From positions 1-38,439 of the forward strand of contig JAHFRW010000024.1 in the NCBI GenBank assembly GCA_023266055.1: a stretch of 38,439 nucleotides of DNA, read 5' to 3'. The notes beneath the pieces are model-generated. The model had not been told where the DNA came from. It did no database searches and saw only the letters and a list, made by a program, of their open reading frames with translations. Shown one piece after another: positions 1 through 8,888 of the stretch. Each line of letters begins with the position of its first letter. Within the stretch, counting starts at the first letter, position 1. Made by a program: the position numbers and the translations under genes. Source of the stretch: Gammaproteobacteria bacterium (GTDB taxonomy: Bacteria > Pseudomonadota > Gammaproteobacteria > Ga0077554 > Ga007554).

Positions 1-1334
1 ATGAATTCGGCCACTGGCTGGGCCTGCCCGACCTGTACCCCACCTCACCCACTCAAACCTGGGATGGCATTGGTACCTGGGGACTCATGGGTGGAGGCAT
101 TTACGCCAAAGGTGCTGACGGTATTACCGGTAGCGCGCCGGCTCATCTGGAAGCATGGAGCAAGGTTTATCTAAGATGGGTCACGCCACAAACATTCGCA
201 ACCGCCACTGATCCGGGCATACAAACATTGCCGGCCGTCGAAGTCAATGACACCGTCTTCAAACTCCCTGCAAGCCCGGTCACATCCTCACAATATTATT
301 TACTGGAAAATCGCCGCAAAACCGGCGTGAATGCGGGGTTCGATACCGGTCTGCCGGGAGAGGGGTTATTAATCTGGCTGGTCGACGACGTGGCTATCGC
401 CAACGGCATCCCCAACAATACGGTCAACAACAATCGCACCCGACCTGGCCTCAGGTTAATTGAAGCCGATGGTGACAACGCGTTGAACATCTTTGGCGGT
501 GATGATGGCAGCAGCGGCGATCCTTTTCCCGGCCTGACAGGCAATACTTACTTCACACCGCGCACGGTACCTGCTGCTATCCCTTATGACGGAAATGGCT
601 GGGTTTATATTAAAAACATCAACACTGATGTGCAGAACAATGCCGTGTTTACGCTTGAATTCTCTCCCGCTGCACCCATCAACATTACCGCCACACTCAA
701 CAGCACACCCAATAACAGCGGAGCAACACTGCAATGGAACGCGTCGACAGCGCAGGATCTGGCCTTTTATAGTGTGTACAAGAACGGGGTGTTATTAGGC
801 ACGAACAATCTTCTTTCATATACGGACGCGTCTACCGCAACAGGGGACACATACTCTATTACAGCCACTGATACGAATGGCAACGAAAGCACGCCTTCAA
901 TCAGGGTAACGCCCATCCCGGCCGTTGTCCCCTCCAAGAGTGACACGCGCTGCTTCATTGCTACCGCAGCCTATGGCTCATATCAGGCACCTTACGTAAA
1001 ATTACTGCGCGAGTTTCGTGATGAGTATCTGCTCACACATACTCTCGGCAAGGTACTGGTTGATATCTACTATACCGTCAGCCCACCGCTGGCACACTTC
1101 ATTGCACAGCATGAGAGCATAAAGGCAATGGTGAGAATATTACTGCTGCCCTGTATTGCACTGGCATTCTTTTTTGTAAAACTCGGCGCGGGTGGAAAAC
1201 TGCTGGTGATACTTATGGGAATAACGATGGGATGGGCGAGCCGGCGGGGGATGAGGAAAATCCGTACCAGACAACGTTATAATACGCAAAAATCCATTCA
1301 AGCCAGCGTGTCAGGGGCAACTGCGCCACACTGA
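1..1334 (+). CDS. M6-type secreted metalloprotease with CFI-box C-terminal module (5' partial)
   Basis: The reading frame is already open at the first base: the leading AT closes a codon that, if CAT, gives H-EFGHWLGLPDLY. That is the HExxH zinc site followed by the conserved G-L-P-D-L-Y of M6 (immune inhibitor A-like) peptidases. GxGTWGLMGGG follows at about 74-115, as in that family. A fibronectin type III-like stretch lies around 670-925 (LQWNAS, FYSVYKNG, YSITATDTNGNES). From about 950 comes CFIATAAYGS, then LREFRD, YYTVSPPLA, a hydrophobic segment around 1130-1230 and a basic tail. This arrangement matches what I recall as the CFI-box-CTERM domain, a putative protein-sorting signal. Start, signal peptide and any propeptide lie outside the window. 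The protein is presumably exported and then anchored or processed at its C terminus (inference). It converges with grxD. Confidence 0.85.
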   Translation, partial: EFGHWLGLPDLYPTSPTQTWDGIGTWGLMGGGIYAKGADGITGSAPAHLEAWSKVYLRWVTPQTFATATDPGIQTLPAVEVNDTVFKLPASPVTSSQYYLLENRRKTGVNAGFDTGLPGEGLLIWLVDDVAIANGIPNNTVNNNRTRPGLRLIEADGDNALNIFGGDDGSSGDPFPGLTGNTYFTPRTVPAAIPYDGNGWVYIKNINTDVQNNAVFTLEFSPAAPINITATLNSTPNNSGATLQWNASTAQDLAFYSVYKNGVLLGTNNLLSYTDASTATGDTYSITATDTNGNESTPSIRVTPIPAVVPSKSDTRCFIATAAYGSYQAPYVKLLREFRDEYLLTHTLGKVLVDIYYTVSPPLAHFIAQHESIKAMVRILLLPCIALAFFFVKLGAGGKLLVILMGITMGWASRRGMRKIRTRQRYNTQKSIQASVSGATAPH

Positions 1335-1367
1335 CACACGATATTCCTTCATGTACACCGGCAGAAA

Positions 1368-1700
1368 TCAGGTCGATGCTAGTTTCTTCGCCTTAATCTC
1401 ATCAACCATTTTCTGCAATTCACCACGCTCGTACAAATCCAGGGTGATGTCACAACCACCAATCAGTTCACCATTGACATACACTTGAGGAAAGGTCGGC
1501 CAGTTGGCATAACGCGGCAGATTTTCAAAAATTTCAGGGTTTGCCAGCACATTAACAAAGGCAAAATCAGCATCACATGCCTTGAGCGCCTGAGCGGTAC
1601 GGCTTGAAAAACCGCATTGCGGCAGTTGCGGTGTACCTTTCATGTAAAGAATAATGGGATTGCTTTTAACCTGTTCATCAATAACTTTTAAAACATCCAT
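1368..1700 (-). CDS. grxD: Monothiol glutaredoxin, Grx4/GrxD family
   Basis: The 110-residue product has the family's normal length. It carries the monothiol active site CGFS at residues 29-32, the upstream K-G-T-P glutathione-binding loop (21-24), WPTFPQVYVNGELIGGCD with the cis-Pro region, and the C-terminal GG-C-D glutathione contact. CGFS glutaredoxins bind a [2Fe-2S] cluster at a dimer interface, often with BolA, and hand clusters to acceptor proteins in the cytosol. The start is ATG preceded by AGG about 7 bases away. The gene lies downstream of the amidotransferase on the same strand, separated by 108 bases, so it may have its own promoter. Nothing unusual is seen in the sequence. Confidence 0.95.
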   Translation of the reverse strand: MDVLKVIDEQVKSNPIILYMKGTPQLPQCGFSSRTAQALKACDADFAFVNVLANPEIFENLPRYANWPTFPQVYVNGELIGGCDITLDLYERGELQKMVDEIKAKKLAST

Positions 1701-1808
1701 GGGATTACCTCGGTTTCAATGTGTGCCCTGCGGGATTGTGCTCGGGCCAGACAATAACAATTAGACAGAGAGTTTACCTGTAAATTCCCTACAAAAAAAG
1801 CTGGCATT

Positions 1809-3626
1809 TCATGGGGGTATTCCATCCACATTAAGCTGCAGCCAGCATTCGAGCAAGGCCAGATGCCATAATTTACTGCCCTGTAAAGGAGTTAAATACT
1901 CCTCTGGCGCAGCCAGCAGCATGTCTACATACTCATTGCGGAACAACCCTCTGCGACGACAGGCCTCTGAACCCAGCACATTACGCATGAATTCCAGAAA
2001 CGGCCCACGCACATACTTCAATGCAGGCACCGGGAAATAACCCTTGGGACGGTCGATAACCGCATCAGGCAATAAACCCCGGGCAATGGCCTTGAGAGGG
2101 TGCTTGCCACCATCCTTGAGCTTGATTTCCGAGGGCATGCGGGCAGCAAGCTCGACAACATGATGATCCAGAAACGGAACGCGCGCTTCCAGACCCCATG
2201 CCATGGTCATGTTATCTACCCGTTTAACCGGATCATCGACAATCAGGGTCGTCACGTCCATACGCAGTACGCGATCCAGAAAAGTATCCGCTTGTGGCTG
2301 TGCCAACAGTCGGGCCACCAGCGCTGAGGTAGGATCTGTAGCACGGGCGGCTGTTGTCGGCGGATGATACGCTGTCGTTACGGTTTGCAGAAATTCAGCA
2401 TGGGAGCGATCAAAATAATGTTTGCGAAAACGCTCCAGATCGGAGCCTGTTTCAGCCTGCATCAACGGATACCAGAAATAGCCGGCAAAAACTTCATCGG
2501 CCCCTTGCCCACTTTGCACGACCTTGACTTCATGTGACACGCGTTCAGCCAGCAGGTAAAACGCCACGGCATCCTGCGCCACCATCGGCTCAGACATGGC
2601 GCGTATCGCTTCGGGCAAACGTTCCAGAATCGCGTTATTGGGAATGCTGTATTTATGATGGCGTGTACCATAACGCTGCACGACCTGATCTGAATACTCG
2701 AATTCACTGCCACGCTCTTCAGGTTGATCTTCAAATCCCACCGAAAAGGTTCGCAGATCTTCCACACCTGCTTCTGCCAGCAATGCTACCAGCAGACTGG
2801 AATCCAGACCGCCTGACAGCAGCACCCCCACGGGCACATCGGCGGCATCCAGGTGACTTTTTACCGCATTACGCAACACTTCATGAGTAGCATGAATCCA
2901 CTCTGCTTCATTCCACTGTGACTCGGGCGTCAAGGTATAACGCGTAGCATCAAGGTGCCAATAGATGCTGGAGTCCATTACACCGGCTGCATTTACCGTA
3001 CAGATTGCTGCAGGCGCCAGTTTTCGCACCCCCTTTAAAAGGGTGTGGGGCGCAGGCACAACAGCATGCAGTGTCAAATGATGGTGCAGCGCTACCGAGT
3101 CAATCGCTGTATCAACACCGCCTGCCGCCAACAACGCCTGCACGGTAGATGCAAAACGAAAACCTTGCGCCGTCAGCGAATAATACAGCGGTTTAATTCC
3201 CAGCCGATCGCGCACCAGAAATAAATGTTGTTTACGGGTATCCCAGATCGCAAAGGCGAACATTCCATCGAGGCGCGCAACACACAGTTCACCCCAGGCA
3301 GCATAGGCCTTGACAATAACTTCGGTATCACCCTCCGAGAAAAACTGAAACCCCAGCGTTTGCAACTCGGCACGCAACGCGCGGTAATTATAGATGGTGC
3401 CATTAAACACAATGGCCAACTCGAGCGCATGGTCGATCATCGGTTGACTGGCACGCTCCGATAAATCAATGATCGACAGACGCCGATGCCCCAGGGCTAT
3501 CGGCCCTGCGGAATAATATCCCTCGCTGTCTGGCCCGCGTCGGGTCAGGGTCGCAAGCATTCGCACCAGCGCGGCCTGATCAGGCATCCCACCATCAAAA
3601 CGCAATTCACCACTGATACCACACAT
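1809..3626 (-). CDS. asnO: Asparagine synthase-like amidotransferase, N-acetylglutaminylglutamine type
   Basis: The 605-residue protein has an N-terminal class II glutamine amidotransferase domain, with Cys2 as nucleophile after Met removal (MCGISGE), RRGPDSEG and FNGTIYNYR. The synthetase domain carries the ATP/PPi loop SGGLDSSL near residue 270. Overall wording (ALGHRRLSIIDLSERASQPM, HAVVPAPHTLLKGVRKL, SEPMVAQDAVAFYLL, VVQSGQGADEVFAGY) resembles the amidotransferase that makes the osmolyte N-acetylglutaminylglutamine amide more than plain AsnB. In known systems it works with a GNAT/ATP-grasp dipeptide synthetase, often beside an M42-type hydrolase. Neither partner is in this window: the neighbours are thrB and grxD. 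A good ribosome-binding site (AAGGA) precedes the ATG. The subfamily assignment is from recall, and generic asparagine synthetase remains the fallback. Confidence 0.82.
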   Translation of the reverse strand: MCGISGELRFDGGMPDQAALVRMLATLTRRGPDSEGYYSAGPIALGHRRLSIIDLSERASQPMIDHALELAIVFNGTIYNYRALRAELQTLGFQFFSEGDTEVIVKAYAAWGELCVARLDGMFAFAIWDTRKQHLFLVRDRLGIKPLYYSLTAQGFRFASTVQALLAAGGVDTAIDSVALHHHLTLHAVVPAPHTLLKGVRKLAPAAICTVNAAGVMDSSIYWHLDATRYTLTPESQWNEAEWIHATHEVLRNAVKSHLDAADVPVGVLLSGGLDSSLLVALLAEAGVEDLRTFSVGFEDQPEERGSEFEYSDQVVQRYGTRHHKYSIPNNAILERLPEAIRAMSEPMVAQDAVAFYLLAERVSHEVKVVQSGQGADEVFAGYFWYPLMQAETGSDLERFRKHYFDRSHAEFLQTVTTAYHPPTTAARATDPTSALVARLLAQPQADTFLDRVLRMDVTTLIVDDPVKRVDNMTMAWGLEARVPFLDHHVVELAARMPSEIKLKDGGKHPLKAIARGLLPDAVIDRPKGYFPVPALKYVRGPFLEFMRNVLGSEACRRRGLFRNEYVDMLLAAPEEYLTPLQGSKLWHLALLECWLQLNVDGIPP

Positions 3627-3776
3627 TGCAGCTTCCTTAATAAAAGTCAGATGAGGTGTATTTTCTGTGTCTGAAAGACTATCATGCCATCAACATCTTT
3701 ACCCGGCACAACGCACCATGCCGCCATAATAATAACGCGACAGCTTGCTTTCATTTTGTATCGAGAGATACAGCGC

Positions 3777-4769
3777 CTAACGTTTTCTTTGCAGCAGGAT
3801 ACGCTTAAAAACATCAGGATCCTTGGTATGGGTGATCTCTCCAGCCCGAGGAAAATGCAAATCATGCAAGCGTGATAACCAAAAACGCAATGCAGCAGCA
3901 CGCAACATGCCAGGCCAGGCGGCCTGTTCCGCAACACTAAAGGGACGTTGTTGCTGATATGCCCGTAGCAATCCAGAGGCAAGCGCATCATTCAAACTGC
4001 CATCCGGATCCCTGCACCAGTCGTTGACCGTAACTGCAACGTCATATAGCAGTATGTCATTACATGCATAGTAAAAATCGATAATACCCGTGAGGGTATC
4101 GCCCACAAACAAGGCGTTGTCACGAAATAAATCCGCATGAATAACACCGCGTGGCAATGCCGGCATGGAAGGCATGGCATGCAGCAGTGTTTGGAAACGT
4201 AGCTCCTCCTCCAGTAGTGCCGCATCTTCCGCACTGACATGGGGCAACACCTTGTTCGTGGTATCGCGCCACCATGACAATCCACGGCCGTTGGCGCGTT
4301 GCGCTGGATACATCTGCCCCACCACATGCATGCGACCCAGCGCATCACCCAAAACACGGCACTGCACCAGTGTAGGATGCTCCAGACCTGCACCACTCAA
4401 CCGCTGCACCAGTGCTGCAGGCTTATCATGTAATACGCGAAGATAGTGATGTTGATGGTCTGCCAGAGGATGCGCGCTGGGAATTCCCCGTTCAGCAAAA
4501 AAAGCCATTAAATCGAGAAAGTACGGAAGTTCATCGTATTTAAGTTGCTCAAACAGGGTCAACACAAATTGCCCTTGCGCTACACCGGGAAGAGCATCAG
4601 TGCAGGATTCGGCAAGAGACGAAACACCCGGAGCGACTTCAGTATTAACAAAATAATTGGTGTTTTCGATACCCGCACGAATGCCCTCGAAACTAACGAG
4701 TGCACCAAGCGGATAATGGCTTAGAAATTTTTCAAGATCGTTGCGCTCAATGCGCGTGTAGACAGACAT
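3777..4769 (-). CDS. thrB: Homoserine kinase (phosphotransferase fold)
   Basis: This 330-residue protein belongs to the aminoglycoside phosphotransferase-like ThrB family used by pseudomonads and many other gammaproteobacteria, not the GHMP-type ThrB of E. coli. Visible marks are the N-terminal GIRAGIENTNYFV nucleotide-binding loop, the Brenner motif HADLFRDN near residue 206 with the catalytic Asp, and IIDFYYACND holding the metal-binding Asp. It phosphorylates L-homoserine to O-phosphohomoserine in threonine synthesis, in the cytosol. Its 5' neighbour on the same strand is the DUF2782 gene, a pairing seen in related genomes. About 150 bases without a gene separate its stop from the amidotransferase start. 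Length is normal and there are no frame problems. Confidence 0.93.
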   Translation of the reverse strand: MSVYTRIERNDLEKFLSHYPLGALVSFEGIRAGIENTNYFVNTEVAPGVSSLAESCTDALPGVAQGQFVLTLFEQLKYDELPYFLDLMAFFAERGIPSAHPLADHQHHYLRVLHDKPAALVQRLSGAGLEHPTLVQCRVLGDALGRMHVVGQMYPAQRANGRGLSWWRDTTNKVLPHVSAEDAALLEEELRFQTLLHAMPSMPALPRGVIHADLFRDNALFVGDTLTGIIDFYYACNDILLYDVAVTVNDWCRDPDGSLNDALASGLLRAYQQQRPFSVAEQAAWPGMLRAAALRFWLSRLHDLHFPRAGEITHTKDPDVFKRILLQRKR

Positions 4770-4988
4770 GTAGAGATTGTTTAGTTAAGAATCTGTTTAT
4801 GATCTTACTGGCGGCCCCAATACAATATTGCCTAAATACGAGGCAAACACAAAATGCGGGGCCAGGATGTGGCATGGTTTCGTGTTTTCATACACCCTGA
4901 GCTTATTATATAGACTACCTGCACCACCCCGTGTATTCAGGGTATTAAACAGGTCTCAGGACATTTTAAACTATTGATTCATTTACTT

Positions 4989-5324
4989 CTACTTCCAGCG
5001 CAATATTATCCATCCGGGGATCGCCATGCGTGGTTCCAGATCATTGCGCTGCGTTTCAAGATTGCCATCACCATCCGTGTCAATCAGATAATAGGCGGCA
5101 CCCTGTTTGGGGGTCACTTTTATCATATATAGCAAACCACCCACGCGGTATTCCTCCACGGTTTCCTGAGACCGATGAATAATCCGAATCTCGGGCTCAG
5201 GAGTCTCACCGCTCAGACTGTCCGTGGGTGGTGGCGGTAAATCAGACAGTTTTATGATCTCATCTGCTACCGCAACGAAACCCGATGCAAACAGCAAGCC
5301 CGCTATAAAGATCAGATAACGCAT
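4989..5324 (-). CDS. DUF2782 family exported protein
   Basis: The product is 111 residues if translation starts at the ATG at 5324. I chose this start because it puts a clean signal peptide (MRYLIFIAGLLFASGFVAVA, likely cut before DE) at the N terminus and has GGGACGGGTC just before it. A longer frame opening with TTG at 5363 would hide the signal peptide. The mature part has a proline-rich linker (DLPPPPTD), an acidic stretch and a compact C-terminal domain (IRIIHRSQETVEEYRVGG, YYLIDTDGDGNLETQRNDLE, WIILRW) typical of DUF2782 proteins. Family function is unknown. These genes commonly sit next to thrB and polA in gammaproteobacteria. The D-T-D-G-D-G-N segment resembles a calcium loop, but that is only a resemblance. 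Confidence 0.8.
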   Translation of the reverse strand: MRYLIFIAGLLFASGFVAVADEIIKLSDLPPPPTDSLSGETPEPEIRIIHRSQETVEEYRVGGLLYMIKVTPKQGAAYYLIDTDGDGNLETQRNDLEPRMAIPGWIILRWK

Positions 5325-5359
5325 GACCCGTCCCGTCTGTTCCAGTAATAACGTTTTAT

Positions 5360-6085
5360 TCAAAGATCCAGCAATGTTGCTTTTTCATCTGCTGAAGGCT
5401 CAAAGCCACGGTGCTCATAATGGTTGAAAATCGCGTCAACCACTTCCTGTGGGGTATCCACAATCTGCATCAGGTTCATATCTCCAGGGCTGATAACACC
5501 TTCAGCCACCAGTGTATCCTGAAACCAGTTCAATAACCCATCCCAAAATGGCTTATGCACCAGAATAATCGGTATCTGCCGGGTTTTGTGGGTTTGAACC
5601 AATGTGAGAATTTCTGCCAGTTCATCCAACGTGCCAAACCCACCCGGCAATACCACATAAGCCGAGGCATACTTTACAAACATTACCTTTCTTGAAAAGA
5701 AATGTCTGAAATTCAAAGAGATATTCTGATATGGATTGGTGACCTGCTCATGGGGCAACACAATATTAAGGCCGATACTGGGTGATTTACCTCCAAATGC
5801 ACCTTTATTCGCTGCTTCCATAATACCCGGTCCACCACCGCTGACCACGCTGAAGCCTGCGTTTGACAACAACAACCCAATCTCTTCCGTGAGCTTGTAA
5901 AAAGGGTGATCGACCGGCGTACGTGCCGAACCAAAGATGCTGACGGAGGGTTTGATTTGAGATAAACGCTCAAAACCTTCCACAAATTCAGCCATAATCT
6001 GAAAAATCTTCCACGACTCGCGGGTCAGTGCAGCGTCATTAACGCTCTGAAGGCTAGGATGAGACAATTTTTCTTCTGCATTCAT
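5360..6085 (-). CDS. LOG family protein (TIGR00730), nucleotide 5'-monophosphate nucleosidase-like
   Basis: The 241-residue Rossmann-like protein carries the LOG signatures VSGGGPGIMEAANKGA (about residues 80-95) and PGGFGTLDE (about 147-155), which contains the catalytic Glu. It also has SIFGSARTP near residue 50. Many members are annotated as lysine decarboxylases, but characterised ones cleave the N-glycosidic bond of nucleoside 5'-monophosphates, releasing base and ribose 5-phosphate. Members of this roughly 240-residue class have an extra N-terminal helical part compared with minimal LOG proteins. The ATG at 6085 is supported by the family-like N terminus. Its stop lies just upstream of the DUF2782 start, so the two may be cotranscribed. 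The actual substrate cannot be read from the sequence. Confidence 0.88.
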   Translation of the reverse strand: MNAEEKLSHPSLQSVNDAALTRESWKIFQIMAEFVEGFERLSQIKPSVSIFGSARTPVDHPFYKLTEEIGLLLSNAGFSVVSGGGPGIMEAANKGAFGGKSPSIGLNIVLPHEQVTNPYQNISLNFRHFFSRKVMFVKYASAYVVLPGGFGTLDELAEILTLVQTHKTRQIPIILVHKPFWDGLLNWFQDTLVAEGVISPGDMNLMQIVDTPQEVVDAIFNHYEHRGFEPSADEKATLLDL

Positions 6086-6124
6086 ATAGTATATCGCCAG
6101 TGTAAGTAATTGTGGATCTGCGCG

Positions 6125-6858
<734 letters not shown>

Positions 6859-6873
<15 letters not shown>

Positions 6874-7407
6874 GCGTGTCCCATCAATATTTTTTGCATG
6901 CCGCACCCATACATTCCCACTCCAAATATCGAATAACACCTGGCGATGCCCTTCTCCACCCAGATTCTCGGCCTCGATTTTAAAGCCATGCAAGGCAGCC
7001 AATGAACGGGCAATAGCTATATTCTTACAGGGGACATTCCTGCATTCCAACATGTCTTTCAGTGTAGCATGAAGACCACAACTGTTCTTCTTGGCTTGAG
7101 TGGAAAACATATTACCCGCGCCGAATACCTTTAATTTATATTCGGAAGGTTTCGACTTTGCAGCACGAATTTCACGCAAAAATAATTGCATGGCTTCATC
7201 TGCATAACGCCCATCCAGCTGGGTCGCTGCCTTACCCCCACGAAACGGCAGCATGTAATGACACATACCACCTATCAGTCTCGTTGGATGCCAGAGTGTC
7301 ATCGAAACACACGAGCCAAGGAGAGTACGAATGCGGGTATCTTTATCACCAAAATAAAAATCACCCGGCTGTAAAAATATTTCTATAACATCAAACGGTT
7401 TCTTCAT
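6859..7407 (-). CDS. cheD: Chemoreceptor glutamine deamidase CheD
   Basis: The 182-residue protein has the CheD fold markers. The catalytic Cys33 lies in LLGSCVSMTLW, the catalytic His50 in GGMCHYMLPF, and there is a later GAGNMF loop. CheD converts specific receptor glutamines to glutamate, making them substrates for CheR, and in some bacteria also binds CheC or CheY. No cheC is seen here. The ATG overlaps the cheR stop by four bases (ATGA), so translation is probably coupled. Its 3' end overlaps the start of the broken cheB. Length is within the usual range and the catalytic residues are present. CheD may now be the only amide-removing enzyme encoded in this operon. Confidence 0.93.
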
Positions 7408-8210
7408 GGATTTCGATAAATCGAAGTTGCAGCAATTTCCAGTGAGTCATTTATACCATTTAAGCTTTCCGAATGACCTATAAAAAAATAGCCACCACGC
7501 TTTAACAAGGACACCACACGCTTTACCACATCACGTTTAGTTTGAACATCAAAATAAATCATTACATTACGTAAAAATATTAAATCGAATTCACCTATTC
7601 TCGGCAACTCACGATTCAAATTAGCATGTATGAATTTTACGCGGTCGCGCAAGCTACGCTCTACCAGGAAGGTTCCTGCCTGTGGCCCAACACCTTTAAG
7701 GCAAAATTTTGAAAGGTAATTCTTGGGAATATTCTGTGCCTGCTCCAGCGCGTAATGTCCGGCACGCGCCCGTTCCAACACACGCGTGCTGATATCGGTG
7801 CCAACAATTTCCCACGGGCGATAACCCAGTTTGTCCTTAAGCGTCATAGCAATGCTATAAGCCTCCTGGCCACTTGATGCCGCGGCACTCCACACACGGA
7901 AATTATCGGCACTGGAATGACCCGACAAAACATGGTCACTCAGAAAATCGAAATGCTTGGGTTCACGAAAAAAAAAAGTCTCGTTCGTGGTCAGCAAATC
8001 CACCGCGACCTGCACCTCTCCGGGATCCTGGCCACTCGCTAACAAAGAAAAATATTCGCCGTAGCTCGACACGCCTCGTACGGAAATCCGTTTCGCCAAT
8101 CGCCCCGTGACCAGGGGTTTTTTTGAATCTGACAGCTTGATCCCTGCAATATCATAAATCATGCGCTGGAATTGCAAGAATTCCTGGTCGGTAATTGAGA
8201 ACCGGTGCAT
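7404..8210 (-). CDS. cheR: Chemotaxis protein methyltransferase CheR
   Basis: The product is 268 residues from the ATG at 8210. That start is preferred because GAGGGAG lies 9 bases upstream, while a longer frame would need a TTG at 8237. An N-terminal helical CheR_N domain (FSITDQEFLQFQRMIYDIAG, then RLAKRI) precedes the SAM-binding domain. The latter has VWSAAASSGQEAYSIAMTL for the cofactor loop, EIVGTDIST, and FDLIFLRNVMIYFD near the C terminus. CheR methylates receptor glutamates using S-adenosylmethionine. The gene looks intact, in contrast with its usual opposing partner cheB, which is broken two genes downstream. No TPR extension is present. It overlaps cheD by 4 bases. A 115-base gap separates it from cheW. 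Confidence 0.95.
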   Translation of the reverse strand: MHRFSITDQEFLQFQRMIYDIAGIKLSDSKKPLVTGRLAKRISVRGVSSYGEYFSLLASGQDPGEVQVAVDLLTTNETFFFREPKHFDFLSDHVLSGHSSADNFRVWSAAASSGQEAYSIAMTLKDKLGYRPWEIVGTDISTRVLERARAGHYALEQAQNIPKNYLSKFCLKGVGPQAGTFLVERSLRDRVKFIHANLNRELPRIGEFDLIFLRNVMIYFDVQTKRDVVKRVVSLLKRGGYFFIGHSESLNGINDSLEIAATSIYRNP

Positions 8211-8325
8211 TACATATTTCTCCCTCAATCGAATCAAAAATCTCTCGATCTTTCGCTATACAAAAAGAGTGGAGAAATCCATATATATTCTTTAACACAC
8301 CCGTAAAACCAGTGCAGGAAAAAAT

Positions 8326-8874
8326 TCACGTCGCCAATGCTCTTTCCGGGTCAATATTTTGAATGCCACCATTCGAAATTATTGCCATTTCCTCAATCGA
8401 CAATACTCGGTCAACATTAAGAATGATAACGAATTTACCATTCACCTTACCCATTCCAGCAATAAAGTCGGCACGAATCTTTGCACCAAAATTCGGCGGT
8501 GGTTCGATTTCGCTGGCGAGAATTTCAAGAACTTCCGACACCGAATCCACTACCATACCCACATCATGTCTATCACCCTTGGCCTCTACCTCTATGATGA
8601 CAATACAGCTTCGCCGCGTGATCGATGATTGATTCCTGCCGAAACGTGCTGCAAGATCTATGACTGGTACCACCGCACCACGTAGATTGATCACACCACG
8701 AATAAAGTCAGGCATCATCGGTACCGCAGTGAGGCTACCATATTCGATAATCTCTTTTATATTAAGAATACCGATGGAAAACATCTCCCCACCCAGCAGA
8801 AAGGTCAGGTACTGCTGTTGCTCTTCCGCATTATCCATGCTCTGAACAGCGCCGCTCTTAACAAGTGCTCCCAT
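8326..8874 (-). CDS. cheW: CheW coupling protein
   Basis: The 182-residue protein has a CheW-like SH3-type double barrel: YLTFLLGGEMFSIGILNIKE with IIEY, then IRGVINLRGAVVPVIDLAAR, VVDSVSEVLEI and IRADFIAGMGKVNGKFVIIL. CheW links CheA to the receptors' cytoplasmic tips in the signalling array. The ATG has a strong ribosome-binding site (GAGGAG, 6 bases away), which settles the start and gives a short 15-residue N-terminal extension. It lies 14 bases after the MCP stop, clearly in the same operon. This is the only stand-alone CheW in the cluster, and the ordinary length shows no fused receiver domain. Confidence 0.95.
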   Translation of the reverse strand: MGALVKSGAVQSMDNAEEQQQYLTFLLGGEMFSIGILNIKEIIEYGSLTAVPMMPDFIRGVINLRGAVVPVIDLAARFGRNQSSITRRSCIVIIEVEAKGDRHDVGMVVDSVSEVLEILASEIEPPPNFGAKIRADFIAGMGKVNGKFVIILNVDRVLSIEEMAIISNGGIQNIDPERALAT

Positions 8875-8888
8875 GATCTTCTCCTCGA

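Noticed and set aside
1308..1337. GTGTCAG/CTGACAC inverted repeat at the end of the metalloprotease gene as a terminator
   Set aside because: The 7-pair stem has a 16-base loop, lies inside coding sequence and has no T-run on either side.
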